This document shows, in pieces, positions 1 to 8,117 of a DNA stretch of 34,912 bases (its first letter is position 1; the number at the start of each line of letters is the position of its first letter). The notes below the pieces were generated by a model. The model had not been told where the DNA came from and made no database searches. It saw nothing but the letters and a program-made list of their open reading frames with translations. Made by a program: the position numbers and the translations under genes. This DNA comes from Bacteroides sp. (GTDB lineage: Bacteria; Bacteroidota; Bacteroidia; Bacteroidales; Muribaculaceae). The DNA is taken from the NCBI GenBank assembly GCA_014802265.1, contig JAAVCP010000004.1, positions 72,109 through 107,020 of the forward strand. The letters are read 5' to 3'.

Positions 1-9
1 AATAATTCA

Positions 10-801
10 TTGGAAAATTTTGTGGATGAAAGAGATTTCAAATTATTGGAAAAGGATAAGTATTCATTTTCAGTGCTTCATCGTGTAATAAGTGGAAAGT
101 GTGAATTGCTGTTGAGTGATCATGAAAGAGTGATTATATGCTTTACAGGTCAGCCGTTTCCGGTCTGGATATGGACTCCGGAGGACTTGCCAGAAAAGGA
201 TAAGAAAAAAATTTATAAACTTGTGAAAGAGCATTCTTTTTTAGATGGGAAGCATCGGTTTAACCTGAAGTATAATTTGGCGGAGTTTTTTATAAAAAAA
301 ACTTTTGAGGAAGGTAAACGAATGGCTATTTTAATGAATATGTTTGCTTACCAATGTAAAGAACTCATCGAGCCTGAGAAGAGAGCTGACGGTAATATTC
401 ATCGTTGCGGTATTAATGATATTGATAAGTTAGCAGACTTTATACGCTTATTCGATAGAGAATTAAATACCGGCAGGAAAGAGAAAGAGAGTTACTTATC
501 AGATGCCTCCAGACTCGTAGAAACAGGAAATATGTTTTTGTGGAGAAACGCCCGGGGGGAAAGCGTGGCAAGTTGTAATTATGTGCCCGATGGTAATTTA
601 GCATCTATTAGTTTTGTGTTTACTAAGCCTGAGTGTCGTAGAAGACACTATGCTATAAATCTCGTTTATGAGGTTACTAAAATTATTATGGAATCAGGGT
701 ATCTTCCTCATCTCTATACAGATGCTGATAATACTGCCTCTAACGCATGTTATGAAAAAATAGGATATGTCGTGAAGGGTAAATTATGCACTATTGGATA
801 A
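10..801 (+). CDS. GNAT-family N-acetyltransferase (possibly 5' partial)
   Basis: A 263-residue reading frame whose C-terminal half (about residues 130-263) looks like a GNAT acetyltransferase fold: a beta strand (ASISFVFT), then the acetyl-CoA pyrophosphate-loop-like segment ECRRRHYAINLV, and a late NxxSNACYEKIGY motif typical of the family's final helix and strand. The N-terminal half is less conserved and probably sets the substrate, which cannot be named. The first possible start in the window is a TTG at 10, and the frame is open through bases 1-9, so the true start may lie outside the window. The gene is convergent with the permease at 867-2108. The family call is good, the substrate unknown. 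Confidence 0.75.
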   Translation: MENFVDERDFKLLEKDKYSFSVLHRVISGKCELLLSDHERVIICFTGQPFPVWIWTPEDLPEKDKKKIYKLVKEHSFLDGKHRFNLKYNLAEFFIKKTFEEGKRMAILMNMFAYQCKELIEPEKRADGNIHRCGINDIDKLADFIRLFDRELNTGRKEKESYLSDASRLVETGNMFLWRNARGESVASCNYVPDGNLASISFVFTKPECRRRHYAINLVYEVTKIIMESGYLPHLYTDADNTASNACYEKIGYVVKGKLCTIG

Positions 802-808
802 TCTTTAA

Positions 809-839
809 ACGACTTCATCAGTAAAAAATGGAAGGTCGT
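809..839 (+). terminator. weak hairpin between convergent genes
   Basis: Imperfect stem ACGACTTC (809-816) against GAAGGTCGT (831-839) with one bulged base, and an A-rich loop. It lies between the GNAT stop and the permease stop. There is no clear T-tract, so a terminator role is only plausible. Confidence 0.3.
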
Positions 840-866
840 CAATGAATAAGAATAAACTTAAAAAGG

Positions 867-2108
867 TTATTCGTAGCGCATGGTTTCGGCAGGGGATATA
901 CCCGCTACGAAACGGGAGGGGAGAATCAATACGAAATACATGATTATGACTACGCCTATATTTAATGTGGCAACAGCAAACCAGGATATTGACACGGGCA
1001 CAAAGTCAATATAATATGATTCAGCGTCAAGAGGAAGGAAATGGGTCTTGTCTTGGAGATAAATTAGACTGAGCATCACCAGATTACCTATTATCAGTCC
1101 AATCAGAGCAATACGAATGGCAAGATAGATGAAGATTTTCCTTACCTTGGAAGTTGGTGCCCCCATGGCTTTCATAAGTCCGATAAACCGTTTCTTGTCT
1201 ATAATCAGAATAAGCATGCCTGACACGAGCGTAATAGCCCCGACAATCATCATTAACACAAGTACTACCACCACATTTGTGTCAAGGAGCTGCAGCCAGT
1301 TGAAAAATCCCATGCCTTGATTGAGCACATTGTCAACTCTGTAGAGTCTGAACAGAGTCCCGTCAGCAATTTGTTCATTAAGAATCTGCTGAAGTCGGAG
1401 AGAATTCTCTGCTATATTATCGAAATTGTCAGTCATGATTTGCATATATGTACCCTGATTTTCCTGAATACCCCCGAGTTGCTGCACAAGTGGGAGGGAA
1501 CCATATATCATCACTTCATCATACTGATCGAAATGTGAATTATAGATACCGACAATCTCAAGACGCCTCACACGCACATCATCACTTATAAAATAGGTGT
1601 CAATTTTGTCACCACACTTTAGTTTTAACTGTCTGGCAGCGTTGCCGGAGATAATTACCTTGTTCTTATTCTCCGGGTCAGAGAAATCAACCAACTCTCC
1701 TTCCACAAGATTTGACCCGATGAAATTTGTGGTCAATTCGCCGGAAAGACCCTTAAGATAGACGCCTTTAAAATCGCTGTTTGTTTTTAAGATTGCAGGT
1801 ATGGCAGCCTGTAACGAATAGTCGGTAATGAAGGGTACGCCGTCAAGCACTTTCTCCAATGACGGAATCATCGTTATGAGGTTGTCTTCGTCAGAAGTGG
1901 TAGGGGAGACGTAAAGGGTGATATGGGCATTGAAGCCCACTACTTTATTACGGATCTCCTGTTTAAATCCGAGTACAATTGCGATTGAAGCAAGCATGAC
2001 CGCAACCGATAATGCCACAGCCACTATCGCTACGGTCACAGCAGGGGCTTTCTTCTTGTTGCCGGTGGCAAGAGAGAGGCGGTTTGCTATATATAGAGGG
2101 TAATTCAT
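867..2108 (-). CDS. FtsX-like ABC transporter permease (LolC/LolE type)
   Basis: 413-residue inner-membrane permease. One hydrophobic helix lies near residues 23-47, followed by a large extracytoplasmic MacB/periplasmic-core domain (about 48-265) and three C-terminal helices (about 275-300, 325-350, 372-400). This topology, the N-terminal MNYPLYIANRLSL and the conserved KAMGAP motif before the third helix match the FtsX/LolE permeases that, with a LolD-type ATPase, release lipoproteins from the inner membrane. No ATPase gene is adjacent. The start at 2108 is supported by the conserved N-terminus. A TAACTTTG promoter box ends only four bases upstream of the ATG, so the mRNA may be nearly leaderless. 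Family call firm; the lipoprotein-release role is inference. Confidence 0.8.
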   Translation of the reverse strand: MNYPLYIANRLSLATGNKKKAPAVTVAIVAVALSVAVMLASIAIVLGFKQEIRNKVVGFNAHITLYVSPTTSDEDNLITMIPSLEKVLDGVPFITDYSLQAAIPAILKTNSDFKGVYLKGLSGELTTNFIGSNLVEGELVDFSDPENKNKVIISGNAARQLKLKCGDKIDTYFISDDVRVRRLEIVGIYNSHFDQYDEVMIYGSLPLVQQLGGIQENQGTYMQIMTDNFDNIAENSLRLQQILNEQIADGTLFRLYRVDNVLNQGMGFFNWLQLLDTNVVVVLVLMMIVGAITLVSGMLILIIDKKRFIGLMKAMGAPTSKVRKIFIYLAIRIALIGLIIGNLVMLSLIYLQDKTHFLPLDAESYYIDFVPVSISWFAVATLNIGVVIIMYFVLILPSRFVAGISPAETMRYE

Positions 2109-2112
2109 GGTG

Positions 2113-2120
2113 CAAAGTTA
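2113..2120 (-). promoter_or_regulatory. -7 box (TAACTTTG) directly before the permease start
   Basis: On the minus strand the box TAACTTTG ends at 2113 and the ATG begins at 2108. No good TTTG is seen about 20 bases further upstream, so the promoter is half-supported. If used, transcription would begin at or next to the start codon. Confidence 0.4.
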
Positions 2121-2148
2121 ATGAAAAAAGAATTTTGTTTAAAAAAAA

Positions 2149-2180
2149 TTTGGTGATTAAAACAGCATTTTGTAATTTTG
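2149..2180 (+). promoter_or_regulatory. gcv operon promoter (Bacteroidetes consensus)
   Basis: TTTG at 2149-2152 and TAATTTTG at 2173-2180 with a 20-base spacer, an exact match to the Bacteroidetes sigma-ABfr consensus TTTG-N20-TAnnTTTG. The predicted start is near 2184, leaving a leader of about 100 bases before gcvT. Confidence 0.75.
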
Positions 2181-2189
2181 AGCCATAAA

Positions 2190-2206
2190 TTTGACATAAT
2201 GTCAAA
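2190..2206. promoter_or_regulatory. 17-bp perfect palindrome at the gcv transcription start (candidate operator)
   Basis: TTTGACATAATGTCAAA is a perfect inverted repeat around the central A at 2198. It begins ten bases after the -7 box, so it covers the first transcribed bases, a classical repressor position. No regulator gene is adjacent and the cognate protein is unknown. Confidence 0.5.
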
Positions 2207-2228
2207 ACCTTATGTCTAAATGCCGTGG

Positions 2229-2246
2229 AAGCCTGCCCACAGGCTT
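2229..2246 (+). promoter_or_regulatory. small hairpin in the gcvT leader
   Basis: Perfect 7-bp stem AAGCCTG / CAGGCTT with loop CCCA, about 37 bases upstream of the gcvT start. It is not followed by a T-tract. It may affect leader stability or translation; no known riboswitch is recognised. Confidence 0.35.
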
Positions 2247-2282
2247 TGCAAATGAAAACAACAAAACAAACAAACCATAAAA

Positions 2283-3377
2283 ATGGAAGAGAATCTAACA
2301 AAAACATGTCTTCATGACCGCCATGTAGCTCTTGGCGCATTGATGTCACCTTTCGGAGGCTTCGACATGCCTATTCAGTATAAGGGAATCACAGAGGAGC
2401 ACAACGCAGTGCGCCATGAGGTCGGTGTGTTTGACGTAAGCCACATGGGCGAAGTAAGAGTGAAAGGTCCAGACGCTTATAAGTTCGTAAGCCACATTTT
2501 CGTAAACGATGTCACCGGCGCTCCCGACGGACAGATCTTCTACGGCATGATGTGCTATGAAAACGGCGGCACTGTTGATGACCTTCTCGTTTACAAGGTA
2601 AATGATGAGGAGTATTTCCTCGTGATCAATGCTTCCAACATTGCAAAAGATGTTGAGTGGATCATGAAAAATGCTGAAGGATTCAATGTAGAGATTGAAG
2701 ACCAAAGCCCGTATTATGGCGAGGTGGCTATCCAGGGTCCCAAGGCTGAGGAGACTGTGGAGAAGGTGCTTGGCATTCCTGTAAAAGACATCGCTTTCTA
2801 CAACTTCAAGACTTTCCCCATCGATGGTGAAGAAGTGATTGTTAGCCGTACCGGTTACACCGGTGAAGACGGTTTCGAGGTTTATGGCAGCCATGACTTC
2901 ACCCGTAAGGTGTGGGATAAACTTATGGAAGCCGGCGTACAGCCCTGTGGACTCGGTTGCCGCGACACTCTCCGTTTCGAGGTGGGTCTTCCTCTTTATG
3001 GCGATGAACTTTCAGCCGACATCACTCCGATTGAGGCAAGCCTCAGCATGTTTGTGAAGCTTGACAAGCCTGAGTTTATCGGTAAGGAAGCATTGGCAAA
3101 ACAGAAGGCAGAGGGCGTTAAGCGCCGCATCGTTGGTCTTGAGCTTGAAGGGAATGCTATTCCGCGTCATGGCTATCCTGTGGAGGTTGACGGCGTTCAG
3201 GTAGGTGAAATCACCACCGGCTACCGCTCTATCTCAACCGGTAAGAGTGTGGCTATGGCTATGATCAACAAGCCTTATGATAAACTTGGCACCAAGGTTG
3301 AGGTAAGAATCCGTAAGAAGACTTTCCCTGCCACTGTTGTTAAGAAAAGATTCTACGATAAAAACTACAAAAAGTAA
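2283..3377 (+). CDS. gcvT: glycine cleavage system T protein (aminomethyltransferase)
   Basis: 364 residues, full family length. GcvT transfers the methylene group from the aminomethyl-lipoyl arm of GcvH to tetrahydrofolate, releasing ammonia. Family landmarks are present: N-terminal HxALGA...FGGFDMPIQYKGI, FDVSHMGE, the folate-site stretch SRTGYTGEDGFEVY near residue 190, GLGCRDTLRFEVGLPLYGDEL, and a C-terminal barrel ending TFPATVVKKRF. First gene of the operon; gcvH follows after 12 bases. The ATG at 2283 fits the conserved N-terminus and sits about 100 bases behind a consensus promoter with an overlapping palindrome. Annotation is secure. Confidence 0.97.
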   Translation: MEENLTKTCLHDRHVALGALMSPFGGFDMPIQYKGITEEHNAVRHEVGVFDVSHMGEVRVKGPDAYKFVSHIFVNDVTGAPDGQIFYGMMCYENGGTVDDLLVYKVNDEEYFLVINASNIAKDVEWIMKNAEGFNVEIEDQSPYYGEVAIQGPKAEETVEKVLGIPVKDIAFYNFKTFPIDGEEVIVSRTGYTGEDGFEVYGSHDFTRKVWDKLMEAGVQPCGLGCRDTLRFEVGLPLYGDELSADITPIEASLSMFVKLDKPEFIGKEALAKQKAEGVKRRIVGLELEGNAIPRHGYPVEVDGVQVGEITTGYRSISTGKSVAMAMINKPYDKLGTKVEVRIRKKTFPATVVKKRFYDKNYKK

Positions 3378-3389
3378 TAACTTAAAGAT

Positions 3390-3770
3390 ATGAGCAAGAT
3401 TTTGGAAGAGCTCCGCTATGCGGACTCACACGAGTGGGTTAAACTTGAAGGCGACATCGCCACAGTAGGTATCACAGATTTTGCACAGCATCAGCTGGGC
3501 GACATCGTGTATGTTGATATGCCGGAGGTAGGCGATGAGGTTACTCAGGGTGAGGATTTCGGTGCCGTTGAGTCTGTAAAGGCTGCCAGCGACCTCCTTT
3601 CTCCCGTAAGCGGTGAGGTTGTGGAAATCAACGAGGCACTTGAGGATGAGCCGGGTCTTATCAATCAGGATGCTTTTGCCAACTGGATCATGAAGGTGAA
3701 AGTGTCTGACGCTTCTGAGGTTGAGAAACTCCTTGACGCAGCTGCCTACGCTAAAGTTTGTGAGGAATAA
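3390..3770 (+). CDS. gcvH: glycine cleavage system H protein (lipoyl carrier)
   Basis: 126 residues, normal length. This small cytoplasmic protein carries the lipoyl arm that shuttles the aminomethyl group among the P, T and L proteins. The lipoylated lysine is K64 in the motif ESVKAASD. Other family features are HEWVKLEGD near the start, GDIVYVDMPEVG, and EINEALEDEPGLIN. It lies 12 bases after gcvT. An 82-base gap with a strong hairpin separates it from gcvPA, so gcvT-gcvH could be expressed above the downstream genes. Annotation is secure. Confidence 0.97.
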   Translation: MSKILEELRYADSHEWVKLEGDIATVGITDFAQHQLGDIVYVDMPEVGDEVTQGEDFGAVESVKAASDLLSPVSGEVVEINEALEDEPGLINQDAFANWIMKVKVSDASEVEKLLDAAAYAKVCEE

Positions 3771-3791
3771 TTCTGAAATATAACACACTTG

Positions 3792-3836
3792 ATGCATAGC
3801 TGAATTTTCCATTCGGCTATGCATTTCGTTGTTTTT
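3792..3836 (+). terminator. terminator-like hairpin inside the gcv operon
   Basis: 14-bp stem (3792-3805 with 3811-3824, one G-T wobble), loop TTTCC, followed by TTCGTTGTTTTT. It has the form of an intrinsic terminator but lies between gcvH and gcvPA, so it probably acts as a partial terminator, attenuator or mRNA-processing site. Confidence 0.65.
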
Positions 3837-3852
3837 AAGCAAGCTAAAAAAT

Positions 3853-5175
3853 ATGTCAAATAAATTCATGCCTCACACCGAGGAAGACGTCAAGGTGATG
3901 CTTGACCGTATAGGTGTGGCTACAATCGACGACCTTTATGCTGATGTGCCTCAGGAGGTGATTTTCCGTGAGGAGTATGATATTCCGTCAGCTATGTCTG
4001 AAGTGGAACTTCGTCGTCATTTTAAGGAATTGGCTGATAAGAACCGCTCACTGACAATTTTCGCAGGTGGCGGCGCTTACGACCACTATTCTCCCTCCAC
4101 AATAGCTCATCTTCTTTCCCGTAGCGAGTTTTACACTGCCTACACTCCCTATCAGCCGGAGATTTCACAGGGCACACTCCAATATATCTTCGAATATCAG
4201 AGCATGATAAGCGAGCTCACCGGCATGGAGGCTACCAACGCTTCTATGTATGATGGTGCAACAGCTGCTGCCGAGGCTATGTTTATGATGGTGGCTTCTG
4301 CAAAGAAGAAAAACCGTGTGCTTCTCTCTTCCACTCTTTCTGAGAGAGTGATCAGCGTTGTGAAGACATACGCTAAGTTCCACGGAGTTGACATTACTGA
4401 GATTCCGGAAAAAGACGGCGTGACTGATCTTGCTGCTATGGCAGAGCTCCTTGGTGCCGGCGATGTGGCAGGCGTAATCCTCCCGACTCCCAATAAATAC
4501 GGCATCATTGAAGACTTTACCGGGGTTGCCGACTCAATCCATGCTACCAAGGGCTATCTGGCTATCTTCGCTGATCCCTCAGCTCTCGCAGTGCTCCGCA
4601 CTCCGGCAGAGTGGGGTGCCGACATCGCATGTGGCGACGGTCAGACTCTCGGCATGCCTTTGGCTTTCGGCGGTCCGTATCTCGGCTTTATCTCCTGTAG
4701 CAAAGGAATGCTCCGCAAGATGCCGGGCAGGGTTGTTGGCGCAACAAAAGATGCTGACGGCAAACGTGCATACGTTCTTACACTCCAGGCACGTGAGCAG
4801 CATATCCGCCGCGAAAAGGCAACCAGTAACATCTGCTCTAACCAGAGCCTTATGGCACTTTATGCCACAATCTATCTTTCACTTCTTGGCAAAGAGGGTC
4901 TGAAAGAAGTTAATGTCCTTTCATGTGACGGCGCACACTATCTCTACAATAAACTTATCGAATCAGGTAAATTTACTCCTGTGTTTGACAAGCCATTCCT
5001 TAAAGAGTTTGTAGTGAAGACTGATCTTGACATGGAAAAAGTCAATGCACGTCTTCTCGAAAAGGGAATTATGGGTGGTCTGCTCTTAGGCGACGGAAAG
5101 GTTGAGTTTGCAGTGACTGAGAAACGCACAAAAGAAGAGATCGACAATCTGGTTAAAATAATGATTGAAGACTGA
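3853..5175 (+). CDS. gcvPA: glycine dehydrogenase (decarboxylating), subunit 1
   Basis: About 440 residues matching the N-terminal half of P protein, which decarboxylates glycine with pyridoxal phosphate and loads the aminomethyl group onto GcvH. Recognisable blocks are FMPHTEEDVKVML, FAGGGAYDHYSPSTI, YTPYQPEISQGTLQYIFEYQ, YDGATAAAEA and REQHIRREKATSNICSNQSL. This half is PLP-free in the split enzyme and pairs with GcvPB. The start is taken as the ATG at 3853: the alternative TTG at 3829 lies in the T-tract of the preceding hairpin. gcvPB starts 13 bases after the stop. A separate PA chain rather than one P protein of about 950 residues is notable for this phylum. Confidence 0.95.
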   Translation: MSNKFMPHTEEDVKVMLDRIGVATIDDLYADVPQEVIFREEYDIPSAMSEVELRRHFKELADKNRSLTIFAGGGAYDHYSPSTIAHLLSRSEFYTAYTPYQPEISQGTLQYIFEYQSMISELTGMEATNASMYDGATAAAEAMFMMVASAKKKNRVLLSSTLSERVISVVKTYAKFHGVDITEIPEKDGVTDLAAMAELLGAGDVAGVILPTPNKYGIIEDFTGVADSIHATKGYLAIFADPSALAVLRTPAEWGADIACGDGQTLGMPLAFGGPYLGFISCSKGMLRKMPGRVVGATKDADGKRAYVLTLQAREQHIRREKATSNICSNQSLMALYATIYLSLLGKEGLKEVNVLSCDGAHYLYNKLIESGKFTPVFDKPFLKEFVVKTDLDMEKVNARLLEKGIMGGLLLGDGKVEFAVTEKRTKEEIDNLVKIMIED

Positions 5176-5188
5176 GGAGGACGAGAAA

Positions 5189-6658
5189 ATGAAAACATAT
5201 GATAAACTGATATTTGAGGTTTCACGCCCCGGCAGAAAGGGTTACTCTCTTCCTGCAGACAATTATGCAACCGACGGACTCGCAGCCATTCCGTCAGATC
5301 TTCTTCGTAAAAATGCTGCAGAGCTTCCTGAGGTGAGCGAGCTTGATGTGGTACGTCATTACACCAATCTCTCCAACAAGAATTTCGGTGTTGACACCGG
5401 CTTTTACCCACTCGGCAGCTGCACAATGAAATACAACCCCAAAATCAATGAGGAGGTTGCAGCCATGCCAGAGTTTAATAATCTTCACCCTCTTCAGAAT
5501 GCTGAGTCAGTGCAGGGTGCCCTTGAGCTTTATTGGAATCTCCAGCGCATGCTCTCTAATATCGCAGGTCTTGCAGAGTTCACTCTCAATCCCTATGCAG
5601 GTGCTCATGGTGAGTTGACCGGACTTATGGTGATGAAGCAGTATCACCGTTCACGTGGCGACCACAAGCGTACAAAGGTGATTGTTCCCAACTCAGCCCA
5701 CGGCACAAACCCTGCCTCTGCAATGGTGGCTGGTTTTGATGTGGTTGAAGTGAAGTCTAAACCAAATGGTTCAATTGACGTTGAAGACCTCAAGCCACTT
5801 CTTGATGACACGGTTGCCGGTATCATGATGACCAACCCCAACACTTTGGGTATGTTTGAAACTGAAATCGTGGAGATAGCCAAGCTTGTTCACGAGGCAG
5901 GCGGTCTGCTCTATTATGATGGAGCTAATCTTAACCCGCTTCTTGGAAAGGTTCGCCCCGGCGACATGGGTTTCGACATCATGCATATCAATCTTCACAA
6001 GACATTCTCAACTCCTCACGGTGGTGGCGGTCCCGGTTCAGGTCCTGTCGGCGTGGCTGAGCATCTTGTGGAATTCCTTCCTAACCCTCATGTCAAGAAA
6101 GCTGAAGACGGCACTTTCTATGTTGACTTCGGTAAAGACAGCCTTGGAAGCGTGTCTACTTTCTTTGGCAACTTCGGCGTGATGATGAGAGCGTACGCCT
6201 ATATTCTTACTCTCGGTAAGGAAAACATCAAGAATGTTGGTCCGCTCGCCACACTTAATGCCAATTATATTAAGGAAAGCCTTAAAGACGATTACCTGCT
6301 CCCGATTGAGGGCGTATGCAAGCATGAGTTTGTGTTCGACGGTCTTAAGGATAAATCAACCGGCGTGACTACTCTCAATGTTGCTAAGCGACTTCTCGAC
6401 TATGGTTTCCACGCTCCTACAATCTACTTCCCGCTTCTCTTCCATGAGTCAATGATGATTGAGCCTACTGAGACTGAAAGCAAGGAGACTCTTGATGACT
6501 TTATCGAGGTGATGCACAAGGTTGCTAAAGAGGCTCGCGAAACTCCGGAGGAGGTTATCAATGCTCCACTCACAACTATCGTCAGAAAACTTGACGAGAC
6601 AGGTGCTGCCAAGAACCCGATTCTCAATTACAGGGCTCTAAAGGAAACTTCCAAATAA
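5189..6658 (+). CDS. gcvPB: glycine dehydrogenase (decarboxylating), subunit 2
   Basis: About 489 residues, the PLP-bearing half of the split P protein. The Schiff-base lysine is K271 in NLHKTFSTPHGGGGPGSGP, and the family blocks YPLGSCTMKYNPK, AHGTNPASAMVAGF and YYDGANLNPLLG are intact. The preferred start is the ATG at 5189, which follows the strong Shine-Dalgarno AGGAGG (5175-5180), unusual for this phylum. A TTG at 5165 would add eight residues and overlap gcvPA, and is less likely. lpdA begins three bases after the stop. Together with GcvPA it forms the glycine-decarboxylating subunit of the complex. Confidence 0.96.
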   Translation: MKTYDKLIFEVSRPGRKGYSLPADNYATDGLAAIPSDLLRKNAAELPEVSELDVVRHYTNLSNKNFGVDTGFYPLGSCTMKYNPKINEEVAAMPEFNNLHPLQNAESVQGALELYWNLQRMLSNIAGLAEFTLNPYAGAHGELTGLMVMKQYHRSRGDHKRTKVIVPNSAHGTNPASAMVAGFDVVEVKSKPNGSIDVEDLKPLLDDTVAGIMMTNPNTLGMFETEIVEIAKLVHEAGGLLYYDGANLNPLLGKVRPGDMGFDIMHINLHKTFSTPHGGGGPGSGPVGVAEHLVEFLPNPHVKKAEDGTFYVDFGKDSLGSVSTFFGNFGVMMRAYAYILTLGKENIKNVGPLATLNANYIKESLKDDYLLPIEGVCKHEFVFDGLKDKSTGVTTLNVAKRLLDYGFHAPTIYFPLLFHESMMIEPTETESKETLDDFIEVMHKVAKEARETPEEVINAPLTTIVRKLDETGAAKNPILNYRALKETSK

Positions 6659-6661
6659 GCA

Positions 6662-8017
6662 ATGAACACAGATTTGATAATAATAGGAGCCGGTCCCGGC
6701 GGATATGAAACTGCATTGGCTGCTGCTGAAAGGGGTATGACTGTTACTCTTTTCAACGGTACTAATCTCGGCGGCACATGCCTCAACGAAGGATGTATCC
6801 CTACAAAGTGCTTTTGCCGTGATGCTGAGGTGATTTCCACTTTCAAGCATGGCGATGAGTTTGGCATTGATGATTTCACTTTCTCTGTTGACTTTAACAA
6901 GATTCTTGCCCGCAAGAATAAGGTAGTGGAGACATTGAGAAGTGGCATCGACATGATGCTGACAAAAGCTAAGGTGAATGTGGTCAACGCTATGGCATCA
7001 TTTAAAGATGCAAAGACCGTTGTTGCAGACGGGCAGGAATACACTGCCGACCGCATCATAATCGCCACCGGCAGCGTGTCAAAGTCTTTACCCATACCGG
7101 GTCATGATCTGGAGTGTGTGAAAGACTCCACCCAGATGCTCGCAATAGAGTATATTCCGGCTTCTCTCACCATTATCGGTGGCGGAGTAATCGGCATGGA
7201 GTTTGCCTCCATCTTTAGCCAGCTCGGTTCACAGGTTACGGTAATAGAGTTCATGAAGCAGATTCTCCCGCCGTTTGACTCTGATATTGCCAAGAGACTC
7301 AAACAGGCACTCACTAAAAAGGGTGTGACGATAATCACCGGTGCTGCTGCCAAGGAGATTAAGCAGAATGAGTCTTATGAGATAGAAGTAACCTACGATG
7401 TGAAGGGCAAGGAAGAGAAAGTTGTTTCCACCGATCTTCTTATGGCAGTAGGACGTGCTCCGCGTGTCAATGGTCTGAACCTTGAGGCTGCCGGTGTGAA
7501 TTATTCTCCGAGAGGCATTCAGGTTGACGACAATATGCGCACCAATGTTGAAGGTGTTTATGCCATTGGTGATGTCAACGCCAAGATGATGCTCGCCCAT
7601 GTTGCCTCCTTCCAGGGTCTTCGTGCGCTCAATGACATTCAGGCTAAGTCTGACAATATCCGCTTTGATCTTGTTCCATCGGCTGTGTTTACAGTGCCCG
7701 AATGTGGAATGGTCGGTAAGACTGAGGAGCAGTGCAAGGCTGAAGGCGTGGCAATAATGATTGGTCAGAGCTTCTTCCGTGCGAATGGCAAAGCACTTGC
7801 CTTGGGTGAGCCTGACGGTCTGTGCAAGCTGATTTTCCGTAAGGAAGACGGCATGTTGATCGGTGCTCATATAATGGGTGTTGAGGCAGCTGACCTCGCA
7901 CAGCAATGTGCCGATCTTATGAACCGCAACACTACTCTTTCCGAGATGAAAGACATTATATTCGGTCATCCCACCGTAAGCGAGGTGTTGCTGACTGCCG
8001 CACACGCAGCAAAGTAA
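6662..8017 (+). CDS. lpdA: dihydrolipoyl dehydrogenase (L protein / E3)
   Basis: 451-residue FAD-dependent disulfide oxidoreductase that reoxidises the dihydrolipoyl arm of GcvH with NAD+. The FAD-binding GAGPGG motif is at residues 9-14, the redox-active disulfide C40-LNEG-C45 follows, the NAD-binding GGGVIGMEFAS lies near residue 175, the second FAD motif is YAIGDVN, and the C-terminal acid-base segment is GHPTVSE. It is the last gene of the operon, three bases after gcvPB and followed by a terminator. Its position marks it as the dedicated L protein, though it may also serve 2-oxoacid dehydrogenases. Annotation is secure. Confidence 0.96.
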   Translation: MNTDLIIIGAGPGGYETALAAAERGMTVTLFNGTNLGGTCLNEGCIPTKCFCRDAEVISTFKHGDEFGIDDFTFSVDFNKILARKNKVVETLRSGIDMMLTKAKVNVVNAMASFKDAKTVVADGQEYTADRIIIATGSVSKSLPIPGHDLECVKDSTQMLAIEYIPASLTIIGGGVIGMEFASIFSQLGSQVTVIEFMKQILPPFDSDIAKRLKQALTKKGVTIITGAAAKEIKQNESYEIEVTYDVKGKEEKVVSTDLLMAVGRAPRVNGLNLEAAGVNYSPRGIQVDDNMRTNVEGVYAIGDVNAKMMLAHVASFQGLRALNDIQAKSDNIRFDLVPSAVFTVPECGMVGKTEEQCKAEGVAIMIGQSFFRANGKALALGEPDGLCKLIFRKEDGMLIGAHIMGVEAADLAQQCADLMNRNTTLSEMKDIIFGHPTVSEVLLTAAHAAK

Positions 8018-8054
8018 ATCCGATAGTTGGAAATTACTATATTATTGATAGAAA

Positions 8055-8083
8055 GGGAGGCGCATTTTTCCGGTGCGTCTCCC
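8055..8083. terminator. terminator between lpdA and the MFS gene
   Basis: 10-bp stem (8055-8064 with 8074-8083, one G-T wobble), 9-base loop, followed by TGATTTTAT. It lies between two convergent genes and may serve both strands. Confidence 0.75.
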
Positions 8084-8117
8084 TGATTTTATAGCTATTT
8101 ATAATATTTCTTTATGA

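Noticed and set aside
2186..2193. Second TAAATTTG box in the gcv leader
   Set aside because: No -33 element at the right distance, while the box at 2173-2180 has a perfect partner.
2181..2282. Glycine riboswitch in the gcvT leader
   Set aside because: The leader is short, with one small hairpin and a palindrome; the conserved tandem aptamer cores of glycine riboswitches are not visible.
2346..2894. 182-codon minus-strand open frame opposite gcvT
   Set aside because: Antisense to a certain gene, with no promoter, domain or plausible context.
3829..3852. Upstream TTG start for gcvPA
   Set aside because: It falls in the T-rich tail of the hairpin at 3792-3836; the ATG at 3853 fits the family N-terminus.
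7229..8005. 258-codon minus-strand open frame opposite lpdA
   Set aside because: It lies entirely within a well-conserved dihydrolipoyl dehydrogenase gene, its product has no recognisable domain, and its composition is that of an antisense shadow.
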